Below, piece by piece: positions 43,981 to 51,816 of a stretch of DNA of 64,000 nucleotides (positions are counted from its first letter, which is position 1; every line of letters starts with the position of its first letter). This DNA is from an uncultured Collinsella sp. (GTDB lineage Bacteria > Actinomycetota > Coriobacteriia > Coriobacteriales > Coriobacteriaceae), in contig CABUSH010000008.1 in the NCBI GenBank assembly GCA_902494195.1, forward strand, positions 28,149 through 92,148. The letters run 5' to 3'. The notes under the pieces were generated by a model. The model did not search any database. It worked only from the letters and a program-made list of their open reading frames with translations, and had not been told where the DNA came from. A program made the translations under genes and the position numbers.

Positions 43981-45300
43981 CTAGCACACTCGAGTCTTGC
44001 CGATCATGATGTTGAGGATCTCGACGTCGGTGTCCTTCATGCCCACGCGGCCCACGTAGCCCATGCTGGCGATTGTCTGCTCAACGGTATCCTGGATCAG
44101 GCCCTCGCCGGCGCGGAAGCCGCGACCTTGCATAGCCATATCGTGGCCCAGAATCGCCGCATCGACGGCAGCCGAGATCTTGGCGGCACAGCTCGCCTTG
44201 GCGCCGTCGCACACGATGCCGCCCACGTTACCGAGCGTATTCGAGACCGTCGCGCCAATCTGCTCGCGCGTGCCACCGCACAGCCAGGTAATCGCAGCGC
44301 CGGCGCCGCACGCGGCGCAAATGGCACCGCAAAACGCCGAGAGCGCACCAATATAGCTCTTGATATGCACGGCGATAAGATCGGACAGCATCACGGCGCG
44401 CACCAGGCGCTCGTGGTCGCAACGCAGGTACTCGGCATACTCCATGACGGGCAATGCGCAGGTAATGCCCTGATTGCCCGAGCCGCACACAATGGCGACC
44501 GGCAGCGCGCAGCCGTTCATGCGGGCGTCGGACCCGGCGGCCGCACGGGCACGGGCACGGCAGGCGACGTCATCGGCACGAGCACCCAGCAGCGTACGAC
44601 CCACCTCGGCGCCCCAAGCGTGCGCAAGGCCCTCGGCACTGATTGCGCCATTCAGCTCAATCTGACGCTCAACGGCAGCGCGGGCGTCCTCAATGTCACC
44701 GTCCTCGATAAAGTCGATGATGGACTCGATGCTCATAGGGGTATCGGCCTTATCCGCCGCACGCTCGGCCACCACGCGCTCGGCGCAGGCGGCACACTCC
44801 CCCGCCGACTTGCCGCATACCGGAATACCATCGAGCGTATGGCACGTGACATTAGTGTGGTGGTCGGTAATCTCGACGACCGCGGTATGGCCCCCGGCCG
44901 TCGCAGTCACCTTGATGTAGAGGTTGGGCACACCTTCGACAAGCGACACATCGCAGTAGCCGGCGTCGGCAAGGAGCTCGGCCACGCGAGCGCGGTCTTC
45001 ATCGTTAACGCTCTCGAGCACCTCGAGCGCGCTCTTAGCGTCGCCGCCCACGGCACCCAGCACGGCCGCCGCTTCAATACCGTGCATGCCGCCCGAGTTG
45101 GGCACGGTCACGCTCTTAACGTTCTTGATGATATTGCCCGAGCAGGCAACATCCATATGATCGGGTTCGCAACCGAGCGTCTGACTCGCCAGCGCCGCTG
45201 CATAGGCAACGGCAATGGGCTCGGTACAGCCGAGCGCGCAGACAAGTTCGCGGTTCAAAACATCGCAAAACGCGGCATCACGGATGGAATCGGTAGGCAT
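43981..45300 (-). CDS. cyuA: L-cysteine desulfidase (CyuA/YhaM family)
   Basis: 439 residues (E. coli CyuA 436). ELVCALGCTEPIAVAYAAAL with its Cys, DVACSGNIIKNVKSVTVPNS, SGNQGITCALPVMEYAEYL and the C-terminal GMKDTDVEILNIMIGKTRVC match the family, which holds an oxygen-sensitive [4Fe-4S] cluster and breaks cysteine into pyruvate, ammonia and sulfide. CGGTREQIGATVSNTLGNVG provides a further Cys. CAGGAGAT precedes ATG 45300. Such an enzyme would give the sulfide needed by the homocysteine synthase nearby, or serve cysteine catabolism. Serine deaminase activity is a possible alternative. Confidence 0.88.
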   Translation of the reverse strand: MPTDSIRDAAFCDVLNRELVCALGCTEPIAVAYAAALASQTLGCEPDHMDVACSGNIIKNVKSVTVPNSGGMHGIEAAAVLGAVGGDAKSALEVLESVNDEDRARVAELLADAGYCDVSLVEGVPNLYIKVTATAGGHTAVVEITDHHTNVTCHTLDGIPVCGKSAGECAACAERVVAERAADKADTPMSIESIIDFIEDGDIEDARAAVERQIELNGAISAEGLAHAWGAEVGRTLLGARADDVACRARARAAAGSDARMNGCALPVAIVCGSGNQGITCALPVMEYAEYLRCDHERLVRAVMLSDLIAVHIKSYIGALSAFCGAICAACGAGAAITWLCGGTREQIGATVSNTLGNVGGIVCDGAKASCAAKISAAVDAAILGHDMAMQGRGFRAGEGLIQDTVEQTIASMGYVGRVGMKDTDVEILNIMIGKTRVC

Positions 45301-45571
45301 AGGTATCTCCTGCTTGTATAACGGGCTGGGCTCTCATAATAGTTAGCTCCTTTATTTGATAACAATGCATCAAAAACCGCAACCATGGTTCCGGCAGACG
45401 GCGCTCAAGCGCAAACTGACGACATTCATTTACAAGAAGTCAGTCTTGTTGCCTGCTAAAGCGTTTGACCAAAAAACGCTCGAGCGTTTACGCAAAAGTC
45501 GCGCTATCATGCAGTCGAACGCGGTAAACACCTTTAGCATTTGCGCCGCACAGACCAGAGAGGAACCATCC

Positions 45572-46039
45572 ATGAAGATCGGTATCGGTAACGACCACGC
45601 CGCCGTCGAGCTCAAGAACATCATTTCCGAGCACCTGAAGGAGCGCGGCTGCGAGGTCGTGAACTTTGGCACCGACACCTCCGAGAGCTTTGACTACCCC
45701 ATCGCCGGCTACAAGGTGGGTAAGGCCGTTGCCAACGGCGATGTCGACCTGGGCATCCTCATCTGTGGCACCGGCGTCGGGATCAGCCTGGCTGCCAACA
45801 AGGTCGAGGGCGTACGCGCCGTCGTGTGCTCCGAGCCCTTCAGTGCCAAGCTCTCCCGCATGCACAACAATACCAACGTGCTCGCCTTTGGCGCCCGCGT
45901 CGTGGGCTCCGAGCTCGCCAAGATGATTGTCGACGAGTGGCTCGACGCCGAGTTTGAGGGCGGTCGTCACGAGCGCCGCGTTAACCTTCTCAACGAGATC
46001 GACCACACGCGCGGCCTTAAGGTTGTCGACGAAGCCTAA
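45572..46039 (+). CDS. rpiB: Ribose 5-phosphate isomerase B
   Basis: 155 residues. MKIGIGNDHAAVELKNIISE, FGTDTSESFDYPIAGYKVGK, LGILICGTGVGISLAANKVE and MHNNTNVLAFGARVVGSELA are the RpiB/LacAB family signature; the Cys of ICGTGVG is the catalytic base. It interconverts ribose 5-phosphate and ribulose 5-phosphate in the pentose phosphate pathway. The start at 45572 is fixed by GAGAGGAA upstream and by the family N-terminus; 72 extra codons upstream are noncoding leader. A strong hairpin terminator follows. Confidence 0.92.
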   Translation: MKIGIGNDHAAVELKNIISEHLKERGCEVVNFGTDTSESFDYPIAGYKVGKAVANGDVDLGILICGTGVGISLAANKVEGVRAVVCSEPFSAKLSRMHNNTNVLAFGARVVGSELAKMIVDEWLDAEFEGGRHERRVNLLNEIDHTRGLKVVDEA

Positions 46040-46066
46040 ACTATTCAGTGCCACAAGCTAACAGCA

Positions 46067-46101
46067 GGGGCCCGCTCGGAACACATGTCCGAGCGGGCCC
46101 C
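46067..46101 (+). terminator. Terminator of rpiB
   Basis: GGGGCCCGCTCGGA (46067-46080) and TCCGAGCGGGCCCC (46088-46101) form a perfect 14-bp stem with a 7-base loop, followed by TTCATAGATTTT. It lies 27 bp after the rpiB stop. Confidence 0.8.
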
Positions 46102-46118
46102 TTCATAGATTTTGGAAT

Positions 46119-46152
46119 AAAAGGGCGCCGCGGATGGAGTTCCGCGGCGCCC
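46119..46152 (-). terminator. Terminator of ndk
   Basis: GGGCGCCGCGGA (46123-46134) and TCCGCGGCGCCC (46141-46152) form a perfect 12-bp stem; TTTTATTCC follows on the minus strand. It lies 38 bp after the ndk stop. Confidence 0.85.
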
Positions 46153-46190
46153 AAGCCACACGCTAACAGCTTTAAGGAGTCAAAGCTGGT

Positions 46191-46595
46191 TTAGCCAAAG
46201 AAGCGCTTGATCTCGATCTCGGCGTTCTCCAGGCAGTCGGAGCCGTGAATCACGTTGGCGTTGACATCGACGGCAAAGTCGCCGCGGATGGTACCAGGAG
46301 CAGCGTCAAGCGGGTTGGTAGCACCCATGAGGGTGCGCATCTTAGCAACAGCGGAGAGACCGGAAACGACCATCTTGACGACCGGACCGCTCGTCATAAA
46401 GTCGCAGAGACCGCCAAAGAAGGGCTTGTCGGCCAGATGGGCGTAGTGCTCCTCGACGGTAGCGCGCTCGAGCGTGGTCATCTCCATGCGCTCGATGACA
46501 AGGCCGCTGCGCTCAATGCGAGCAACGATCTCGCCGATCTTACGGTCGCGCACGGCGTCGGGCTTAATCATGATGAAGGTCTTCTCGATAGCCAT
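46191..46595 (-). CDS. ndk: Nucleoside diphosphate kinase
   Basis: 134 residues. MAIEKTFIMIKPDAVRDRKI, HYAHLADKPFFGGLCDFMTS, MRTLMGATNPLDAAPGTIRG and the active-site NVIHGSDCLENAEIEIKRFF, whose His is phosphorylated. It balances NTP pools using ATP. AAAGGCTACTTTT lies before ATG 46595. A monocistronic unit with its own terminator. Confidence 0.95.
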   Translation of the reverse strand: MAIEKTFIMIKPDAVRDRKIGEIVARIERSGLVIERMEMTTLERATVEEHYAHLADKPFFGGLCDFMTSGPVVKMVVSGLSAVAKMRTLMGATNPLDAAPGTIRGDFAVDVNANVIHGSDCLENAEIEIKRFFG

Positions 46596-46980
46596 AAAAG
46601 TAGCCTTTCAAGTAGGTTCGCGCGTGCCCAAGTCCCATTCCGGCACCCGCCTGGACTGCATCGTAACAGAGTTTTAGCTGCAGTTAAACAAAAAGCTGTT
46701 TATTGAAACGTTGCAATTTATTAAAGCGCTCCATATGTGTCACTTCTGTTTCGAAGCCCGATTAGAGTACCATCCGACCGCCCATCAACCGCATCGAACA
46801 GAGCAGGCGGTCGGTTGCCGCCCGCGAACGTAACCCCTTCACAACCTGCCCAAAGATCCTACAGAAGTTCTCGACAAGCCCCTCCCCCATAGCAACAAAA
46901 TACGGGCGCCCACATCAGCAGGCGCCCGTAAAGTGAAAACGATTTATCAATAAATGGCCAAAACGGCTTCAGCCAAATCC
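46596..46980. other. Intergenic region between ndk and argH
   Basis: No gene is seen. The ndk side (46596-46760) is AT-rich and should hold the ndk promoter; the far end holds the argH terminator. The middle (about 46760-46890) shows nothing recognisable. Confidence 0.4.
46897..46930 (-). terminator. Terminator of argH
   Basis: TACGGGCGCC (46901-46910) pairs exactly with GGCGCCCGTA (46921-46930) around a 10-base loop; on the minus strand TTTTG follows. It lies 50 bp after the argH stop. Confidence 0.8.
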
Positions 46981-48411
46981 CTACTTTACCCCGTGGCCCA
47001 TCTCGACGACCTTAGTCAGTGACCCAAACACACCCTCGTCAGCCACGAGCTGTGCCTCGGCGCGATCAAGCTGCACGGCAACGGCGGCAGGGGCGGTGCC
47101 GCCCTCGGTCGTGCGCGCGGCGACAATCGACGGGATGTCGAGCGCCTCGGTAATGTCGCGCTCAAAGAGCGGGCTTGCCTCCTGGAACACCTCAAACGGC
47201 AGGTCCTCAAGATTGCAGCCGCGCTTCTCGCACATCAGGACCAGATGGCCCACCACGGCATGTGCCTCGCGGAACGGCAGGCCACGCTTGGCCAGGTAAT
47301 CGGCAACATCGGTGGCGGCAAGGTGCCCCACGCCGCACTCGCGCGCCATGGCATCCTCGTTGACGGTCCAAGTCGAAATCATTCCGGCCATAACGGACAG
47401 GCACTGCATGAGCGTATGGGCGGTATCGAGCGCGCCCTCCTTGTCCTCCTGCAAGTCCTTGTTATAAGCAAGCGGCAAGCCCTTCATGGTTACCAGCAGC
47501 TGCACCAGGTTGCCGTACACGCGACCGCTCTTGCCGCGGATAAGCTCGGCAAAGTCGGGGTTCTTCTTCTGCGGCATGATAGACGAGCCGGTGGAGTAGG
47601 AGTCTGAAAGCGTGATAAAGCCAAATTCGGAGCTCGACCACAGCACGATCTCCTCGGAAAGACGCGACAGGTGCATCGCCATGACGGATCCGGCGTAATG
47701 CAGATCGAGCAGGAAATCACGGTCGGAAACCGCATCGAGCGAGTTGGGGATCACGCCCGCAAAGCCAAGTTCGGCAGCCGTCATCTGGCGATCGAGCGGA
47801 TAGCTCGTACCGGCAAGCGCGGCAGCACCAAGCGGGCAGTTGTCGGCGGCATCAAAGGCGGCCTTCAGGCGCGTAAAGTCGCGCGCGAACATCCAGAAAT
47901 ACGCCAGCAGATGATGCGAGAGCAGCACGGGCTGAGCGTGCTGCATATGCGTGTAGCCCGGCAGAATCACCTTGTCGTACTTCTTGGCCGCATCCACCAG
48001 CACATGGCGCAGCTCAAGATTGGCCTCCATGAGCTCCTTGGCCAGCGCCTTGACGCCCAGGCGCGTATCGGTCGCCACCTGGTCGTTGCGCGAACGCCCA
48101 GTATGCAAGCGCTTGCCAGCCTCGCCGATGCGACGCGTCAGCTCGCTCTCGATGGACATATGAATGTCCTCATCGTTGATGTCGAAGGTAAAGTTGCCGG
48201 CATCGATATCCTGTTCGATTCCGGTCAGGCCCTTGGCAATCGCCTGCTCGTCCTCGGCACTGATGATGCCCTGGGCGGCCAACATCTTGGCATGCGCCTT
48301 AGAGCCGGCGATATCCTGCTTATAGAGATGTTTGTCGACCGGCAGCGACGCGCCAAACTCCTGCGTGACCTCGGCCACGCCCGCCTCAAAACGACCGCCC
48401 CAAAGAGCCAT
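46981..48411 (-). CDS. argH: Argininosuccinate lyase
   Basis: 476 residues (family about 460). MALWGGRFEAGVAEVTQEFG, LTRRIGEAGKRLHTGRSRND, ILPGYTHMQHAQPVLLSHHL and the flexible signature GSSIMPQKKNPDFAELIRGK with its catalytic Ser. It splits argininosuccinate into arginine and fumarate. ATG 48411 has AAAGGAGAC upstream. It lies downstream of argG on the same strand but 520 bp away, with a terminator and a small ORF between, so the two are not a tight operon. Confidence 0.94.
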   Translation of the reverse strand: MALWGGRFEAGVAEVTQEFGASLPVDKHLYKQDIAGSKAHAKMLAAQGIISAEDEQAIAKGLTGIEQDIDAGNFTFDINDEDIHMSIESELTRRIGEAGKRLHTGRSRNDQVATDTRLGVKALAKELMEANLELRHVLVDAAKKYDKVILPGYTHMQHAQPVLLSHHLLAYFWMFARDFTRLKAAFDAADNCPLGAAALAGTSYPLDRQMTAAELGFAGVIPNSLDAVSDRDFLLDLHYAGSVMAMHLSRLSEEIVLWSSSEFGFITLSDSYSTGSSIMPQKKNPDFAELIRGKSGRVYGNLVQLLVTMKGLPLAYNKDLQEDKEGALDTAHTLMQCLSVMAGMISTWTVNEDAMARECGVGHLAATDVADYLAKRGLPFREAHAVVGHLVLMCEKRGCNLEDLPFEVFQEASPLFERDITEALDIPSIVAARTTEGGTAPAAVAVQLDRAEAQLVADEGVFGSLTKVVEMGHGVK

Positions 48412-48529
48412 GGAACCGTCTCCTTTCTCCAAATACCAAAACAAGCGTCCAAATCAATGTGCCCTGTCGCTAAAGCGATTTATCAACCGCTAGTTTTACA
48501 CACTCCCTGCCGCGCGCGGGGCCATGTGG

Positions 48530-48700
48530 CTAATTTGCAAAGAAGTGACGCACCATGCACTTGGCGCCCAACGTCTCCCTCCGGATGTTGCCCTGCGAAC
48601 CATCGATCCAGGCCTTCAGGCTCATAGGAACGTCCTCGACCCTTACAGCATCGAACTCGGGCGCGAGGGCAAGCAAAGCATGCGCGATAGCATTGAACAT
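48530..48700 (-). CDS. Small hypothetical protein between argG and argH
   Basis: 56 residues: MFNAIAHALLALAPEFDAVR, then VEDVPMSLKAWIDGSQGNIR and RETLGAKCMVRHFFAN. A GAGGAG ribosome site lies 8 bases before the ATG and TATATATA just upstream. It starts after the argG terminator hairpin and stops 118 bp before argH. No family recognised; too short for a reliable coding call, but codon use and ribosome site look real. Confidence 0.5.
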   Translation of the reverse strand: MFNAIAHALLALAPEFDAVRVEDVPMSLKAWIDGSQGNIRRETLGAKCMVRHFFAN

Positions 48701-48750
48701 AATGGATACTCCTCATATATATAGGCACAGAGCCGCCAAATTGATAGAAG

Positions 48751-48780
48751 GAGCCCCGCCGGACAACCCCGGCGGGGCTC
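48751..48780 (-). terminator. Terminator of argG
   Basis: GAGCCCCGCCGG (48751-48762) pairs exactly with CCGGCGGGGCTC (48769-48780) around 6 bases; CTTCTATC follows on the minus strand, a weak U tract. It lies about 150 bp after the argG stop. Confidence 0.7.
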
Positions 48781-48933
48781 GGACTCAGCCGCAGACGCGG
48801 CATCATATATGCGGGCGGAACGTAGGGGCCACCGATGTTAAGAAGTGTCAGCAAGCATAACGAAAGGTAGGGACCCCGTGCGCCCGTTATGTATCACGCG
48901 GATGGGCCGCGCGGATACCAAGGGAAGGAGGCG

Positions 48934-50160
48934 CTAGGCCTGGGCAGCAGCAGAGCTGGGGCCCTGGACCATTGCCCACGTCTTGAGCGACAGCGTATCG
49001 ATCTCGATAAAGCCGGCGCTGGCCTTCTCGTCAAACGTGGTGTCGCGGTCGTAGGTAGCCAGACCGTAGTCGTAGAGGCTGAAGGGGCTCTTGCGGCCGA
49101 CGACATGGCAGTTGCCCTTAAAGAACTTCAGACGGACAGTGCCGGTCACGAACTTTTGCGTGTCGGCCATAAAGGCATCGAGCGCGTTCTTGAGCGGGCT
49201 GTACCACTGGCCGTTGTACACGGCGGTGGCCCAATCCTGCTCGAGCTTGATCTTGGTCTTGAGCAGGTCGCCCTCGACGCAGATGTCCTCGAGCGCCTTG
49301 TGGGCGGTGATGAGCGTCAGGGCGCCGGGAACCTCGTAGCACTCGCGGCTCTTAAGGCCCACCAGGCGATCCTCGACCAGATCGAGACGGCCAAAGCCAT
49401 TGTCGCCGGAGATCTTGTTGAGGGCGATGACGATCTCAGAGAGCTTCATCTTCTTGCCGTCGACGGCGACGGGCTTGCCGGCCTCAAACTCAATCTCGGT
49501 GTAGGTCGGGGTGTCCGGGGTGTCCTCGGGATTCTTGGTCATAACCCAAGCGTCGTCGAGCGGCTCATTCCAGGGATCCTCCAGGTGACCGCACTCAATG
49601 GCACGACCCCACAGGTTGTCGTCGATGGAGTAGGGGTTGTCGTTGGCACCCTCGGGAACCGGCACGTTGTGGGCGTGGGCATAGGCGACCTCGTCGGGGC
49701 GACACTTCAGGTCCCACTCGCGAACCGGGGCGATAACCTTGAGCTCGGGGTCGAGGGCCTTGACGGCGGCCTCAAAACGGACCTGGTCGTTACCCTTGCC
49801 GGTGCAGCCGTGGGCGACGTAGGTCGCGCCAAACTCGTGGGCGACCTCAACAAGCTTCTTGGCAAGCAGCGGGCGAGACAGGGCGGAGAGCAGCGGATAC
49901 TTGTTCTCGTACATGGAGTTTGCTGCAATGGCTTTGGTCAGGAACTCATCGGAGAACTCGTCGCGCAGGTCGAGCACCTGGCAATCGAGAACGCCCAGGT
50001 CGAGCGCCTTCTGCTTCTTGGCATCCAGTCCGGTCTCTTCCTGGCCCACGTTGCCGCAGACACAAACGACATCGAGATTCTTCTCGTCCTGGAGCCACTT
50101 GACACATACGGATGTATCAAGACCACCGGAATATGCGAGAACGACTTTTTCCTTGCTCAT
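48934..50160 (-). CDS. argG: Argininosuccinate synthase
   Basis: 408 residues. The PP-loop ATP pyrophosphatase motif is near the start: VVLAYSGGLDTSVCVKWLQD. Citrulline/aspartate-binding stretches follow: GATYVAHGCTGKGNDQVRFE, EGANDNPYSIDDNLWGRAIE and GRLDLVEDRLVGLKSRECYE. It condenses citrulline and aspartate with ATP. ATG 50160 (MSKEKVV) has AAAGGAA upstream. The 5' region holds an arginine-rich leader peptide and alternative hairpins, so expression is probably attenuated when charged tRNA-Arg is plentiful. Confidence 0.95.
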   Translation of the reverse strand: MSKEKVVLAYSGGLDTSVCVKWLQDEKNLDVVCVCGNVGQEETGLDAKKQKALDLGVLDCQVLDLRDEFSDEFLTKAIAANSMYENKYPLLSALSRPLLAKKLVEVAHEFGATYVAHGCTGKGNDQVRFEAAVKALDPELKVIAPVREWDLKCRPDEVAYAHAHNVPVPEGANDNPYSIDDNLWGRAIECGHLEDPWNEPLDDAWVMTKNPEDTPDTPTYTEIEFEAGKPVAVDGKKMKLSEIVIALNKISGDNGFGRLDLVEDRLVGLKSRECYEVPGALTLITAHKALEDICVEGDLLKTKIKLEQDWATAVYNGQWYSPLKNALDAFMADTQKFVTGTVRLKFFKGNCHVVGRKSPFSLYDYGLATYDRDTTFDEKASAGFIEIDTLSLKTWAMVQGPSSAAAQA

Positions 50161-50301
50161 GGCTGTTTCCTTTCGCCCTTGGTAGCTAGTTAGAACATCG
50201 GTCAGTTGCAAGTCATTTCAAGGTCATATACCGTGCAATATCAGGTTAAATAGCAAAAATCAGCACATACATGCCCTAGAAACATGCAGCAATGTCGTGT
50301 T

Positions 50302-50373
50302 AAAACCCAACGACCTCAAAATGACTCTGTTGAGGCAATTCGCCCCATGCGGACAGAGACGATTGTTATCGTC
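50302..50373 (-). promoter_or_regulatory. Predicted arginine attenuator of argG
   Basis: Three exclusive pairings on the minus strand. Stem 1: GACGAT/ATCGTC (50368-50373 with 50358-50363) covers the last Arg codons of the leader peptide. Stem 2: CTCTGT/ACAGAG (50353-50358 with 50325-50330). Stem 3: CTCAAC/GTTGGG (50329-50334 with 50306-50311, one G-U) followed by TTTT, a short terminator. Ribosome stalling at Arg codons would open stem 1, favour stem 2 and block stem 3. The stems are short, so this is a prediction. Confidence 0.6.
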
Positions 50374-50440
50374 GTCGGGAAATTGCGCGCTGGCGTCGGA
50401 TGGCATTGTCTGCAGTGGTGATGATCGTTACGAACTGCAT
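50366..50440 (-). CDS. Arginine-rich leader peptide of argG
   Basis: 24 residues: MQFVTIITTADNAIRRQRAI then SRRR and stop. Six of the last eleven residues are Arg, ending in three consecutive CGA codons just before TAA. The AAAGGAG ribosome site lies 6 bases before the ATG. Its last codons form one arm of the first attenuator stem. Position, Arg run and hairpins fit a ribosome-mediated attenuation leader for an arginine biosynthesis gene. Confidence 0.65.
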   Translation of the reverse strand: MQFVTIITTADNAIRRQRAISRRR

Positions 50441-50714
50441 CTGCCTCTCCTTTCACCTATCGCCGGGCGCAATTCTAATATCGTAAACGGTACCTTTTCC
50501 TCGGTAAGCGGTTGTTTTTCCGTCTCCGTTTTCGATGGTCACTATATTACGCTAAAGTGCCCGCAGCACAAGCGACAAATTCAAATTTCTGAAAAGTTTT
50601 TTCATTACTTTGTGAAGCGTGGTGCAAATACGCTCCGTTCCTGCGAAAATACGCCCGACTACGAATTGATGGCTATAACGTCTGAAACAATCTCGAAACG
50701 AAAGGCTCGCTTTT
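50441..50714. other. Divergent promoter region of argG leader and HAD hydrolase
   Basis: AT-rich, no convincing gene. On the minus strand TTACCG and TACGAT are 16 bp apart near 50472-50500 and could start the argG leader transcript. A 152-codon plus-strand frame across 50297-50755 lacks a ribosome site and coding character. Confidence 0.4.
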
Positions 50715-51542
50715 ATGCAAACTTACGAATCGGACGCCAATATCGGAAACATTAAGATTCTCGCCGTCGACATGGACAAGACGCTGCTGACCGACGAGCG
50801 CGTGCTGCCCCAGGGTCTTGATGAGCGCCTAGACAAGCTCGCCGACGCCGACATCGTATTCTGCCCCGCCAGCGGACGTCCCGCCCCCAAGCTCGAGGAG
50901 ATGTTCGAGGGCGTCAAGAACCGCCTCGCCTTTTGTCCCGACAACGGAGCGTGCGTGATCTATCGCGGCAGCTATATCTATAAGAGCACTATTGACGTGG
51001 AGCTGTATCAGCAGGTCTTGAGCCGTGCCTCGGAGGATCCGCGCGCTGTCCCCGTCCTTTGCTGCTTCGACGAGTTCTACGTGCTTGCCCGCGACCATCA
51101 ATACCACGACGAGATCAGCGTCTACTACAACACAATCAACTACGTCGACAGCTTTGATGGCATTGATTTCGAGTCCAACAAGATTTCGGTCTTCTTCCCC
51201 GGCTACGACGCCGAGCCCGCTTTCCGCGAGACCTATAGTCCCGAGTTCTCGGACAAGCTCTACGTCACCAACGCCGGGCGCGAGTGGATCGACTTTATGA
51301 ACCTGGGCGTCGACAAGGGCGCCGGCGTCGCGCACCTGTGCGAACACCTGGGCATCGATATTGCCGACGCCGCCGCCGTGGGCGATACGTACAACGACAT
51401 CCCCATGCTGGAGCGCGTCGGTCACAGCTTTATCGTAGACAATGCCGAGGAGCACATGAACGCGCACGCCAAGTGGCGCATTCCGAGCAACAACGACGGG
51501 GGCGTACTGACGCTCATCGACGCCATCTTGGCGGCTTGTTAA
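50715..51542 (+). CDS. Cof-type HAD phosphatase
   Basis: 275 residues with HAD-IIB (Cof) layout: motif I ILAVDMDKTLLTDERVLP, motif II FCPASGRPAPKLEEMF, a cap domain around residues 85-185, then GVDKGAGVAHLCEHLGIDI (motif III Lys) and AAAVGDTYNDIPMLERVGH (motif IV). Such enzymes dephosphorylate sugar phosphates or nucleotides; the substrate is not clear. It stands alone, followed by a 33-bp perfect inverted repeat. Confidence 0.87.
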   Translation: MQTYESDANIGNIKILAVDMDKTLLTDERVLPQGLDERLDKLADADIVFCPASGRPAPKLEEMFEGVKNRLAFCPDNGACVIYRGSYIYKSTIDVELYQQVLSRASEDPRAVPVLCCFDEFYVLARDHQYHDEISVYYNTINYVDSFDGIDFESNKISVFFPGYDAEPAFRETYSPEFSDKLYVTNAGREWIDFMNLGVDKGAGVAHLCEHLGIDIADAAAVGDTYNDIPMLERVGHSFIVDNAEEHMNAHAKWRIPSNNDGGVLTLIDAILAAC

Positions 51543-51553
51543 CGTGGCTCGTC

Positions 51554-51683
51554 GGACCTGGCCGGGCGAGGCGGGTAAGTTTTTCGCTCGGTCAGGTCCT
51601 GGGCTCGCTCGGAAAGCACATTAAGTGCTTTCCGGCTCGTGCGGAATCTACGAAAAACTTACCCGCCTCGCCCGGCCAGGTCC
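51554..51683. repeat. Perfect 33-bp inverted repeat with inner hairpin
   Basis: Arms at 51554-51586 (starting GGACCTGGCCGGGCGAGGCG) and 51651-51683 are exact complements. The 64-bp loop contains a second perfect hairpin, GGAAAGCAC-ATTA-AGTGCTTTCC-type, at 51611-51633. It follows the HAD gene stop by 11 bp. The loop resembles the GGAAAATGC/GCATTTTC hairpin next to tRNA-Gly (about 11725-11745) more than repeat family A. Confidence 0.85.
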
Positions 51684-51750
51684 TTGGGTGACTTGCTCGC
51701 CGTCTGGGTGGCGTCTTGGCGCCTAGATACTTGGCTGATTTTTTGGAATG

Positions 51751-51782
51751 AAGGGGGCTCCTTGTTGGCAAGGAGCCCCCTT
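51751..51782 (-). terminator. Bidirectional terminator between HAD gene and polA
   Basis: AAGGGGGCTCCTTG (51751-51764) and CAAGGAGCCCCCTT (51769-51782) form a perfect 14-bp stem with a TTGG loop. It lies 34 bp after the polA stop and can serve both convergent genes. Confidence 0.8.
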
Positions 51783-51816
51783 CTGGTTTGGTTACTTTAG
51801 GGTTGTGGGCACTTCC

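Noticed and set aside
50297..50755. 152-codon plus-strand frame upstream of the Cof-type phosphatase
   Set aside because: No ribosome site, atypical composition, and it overlaps the argG leader region and the start of the phosphatase.
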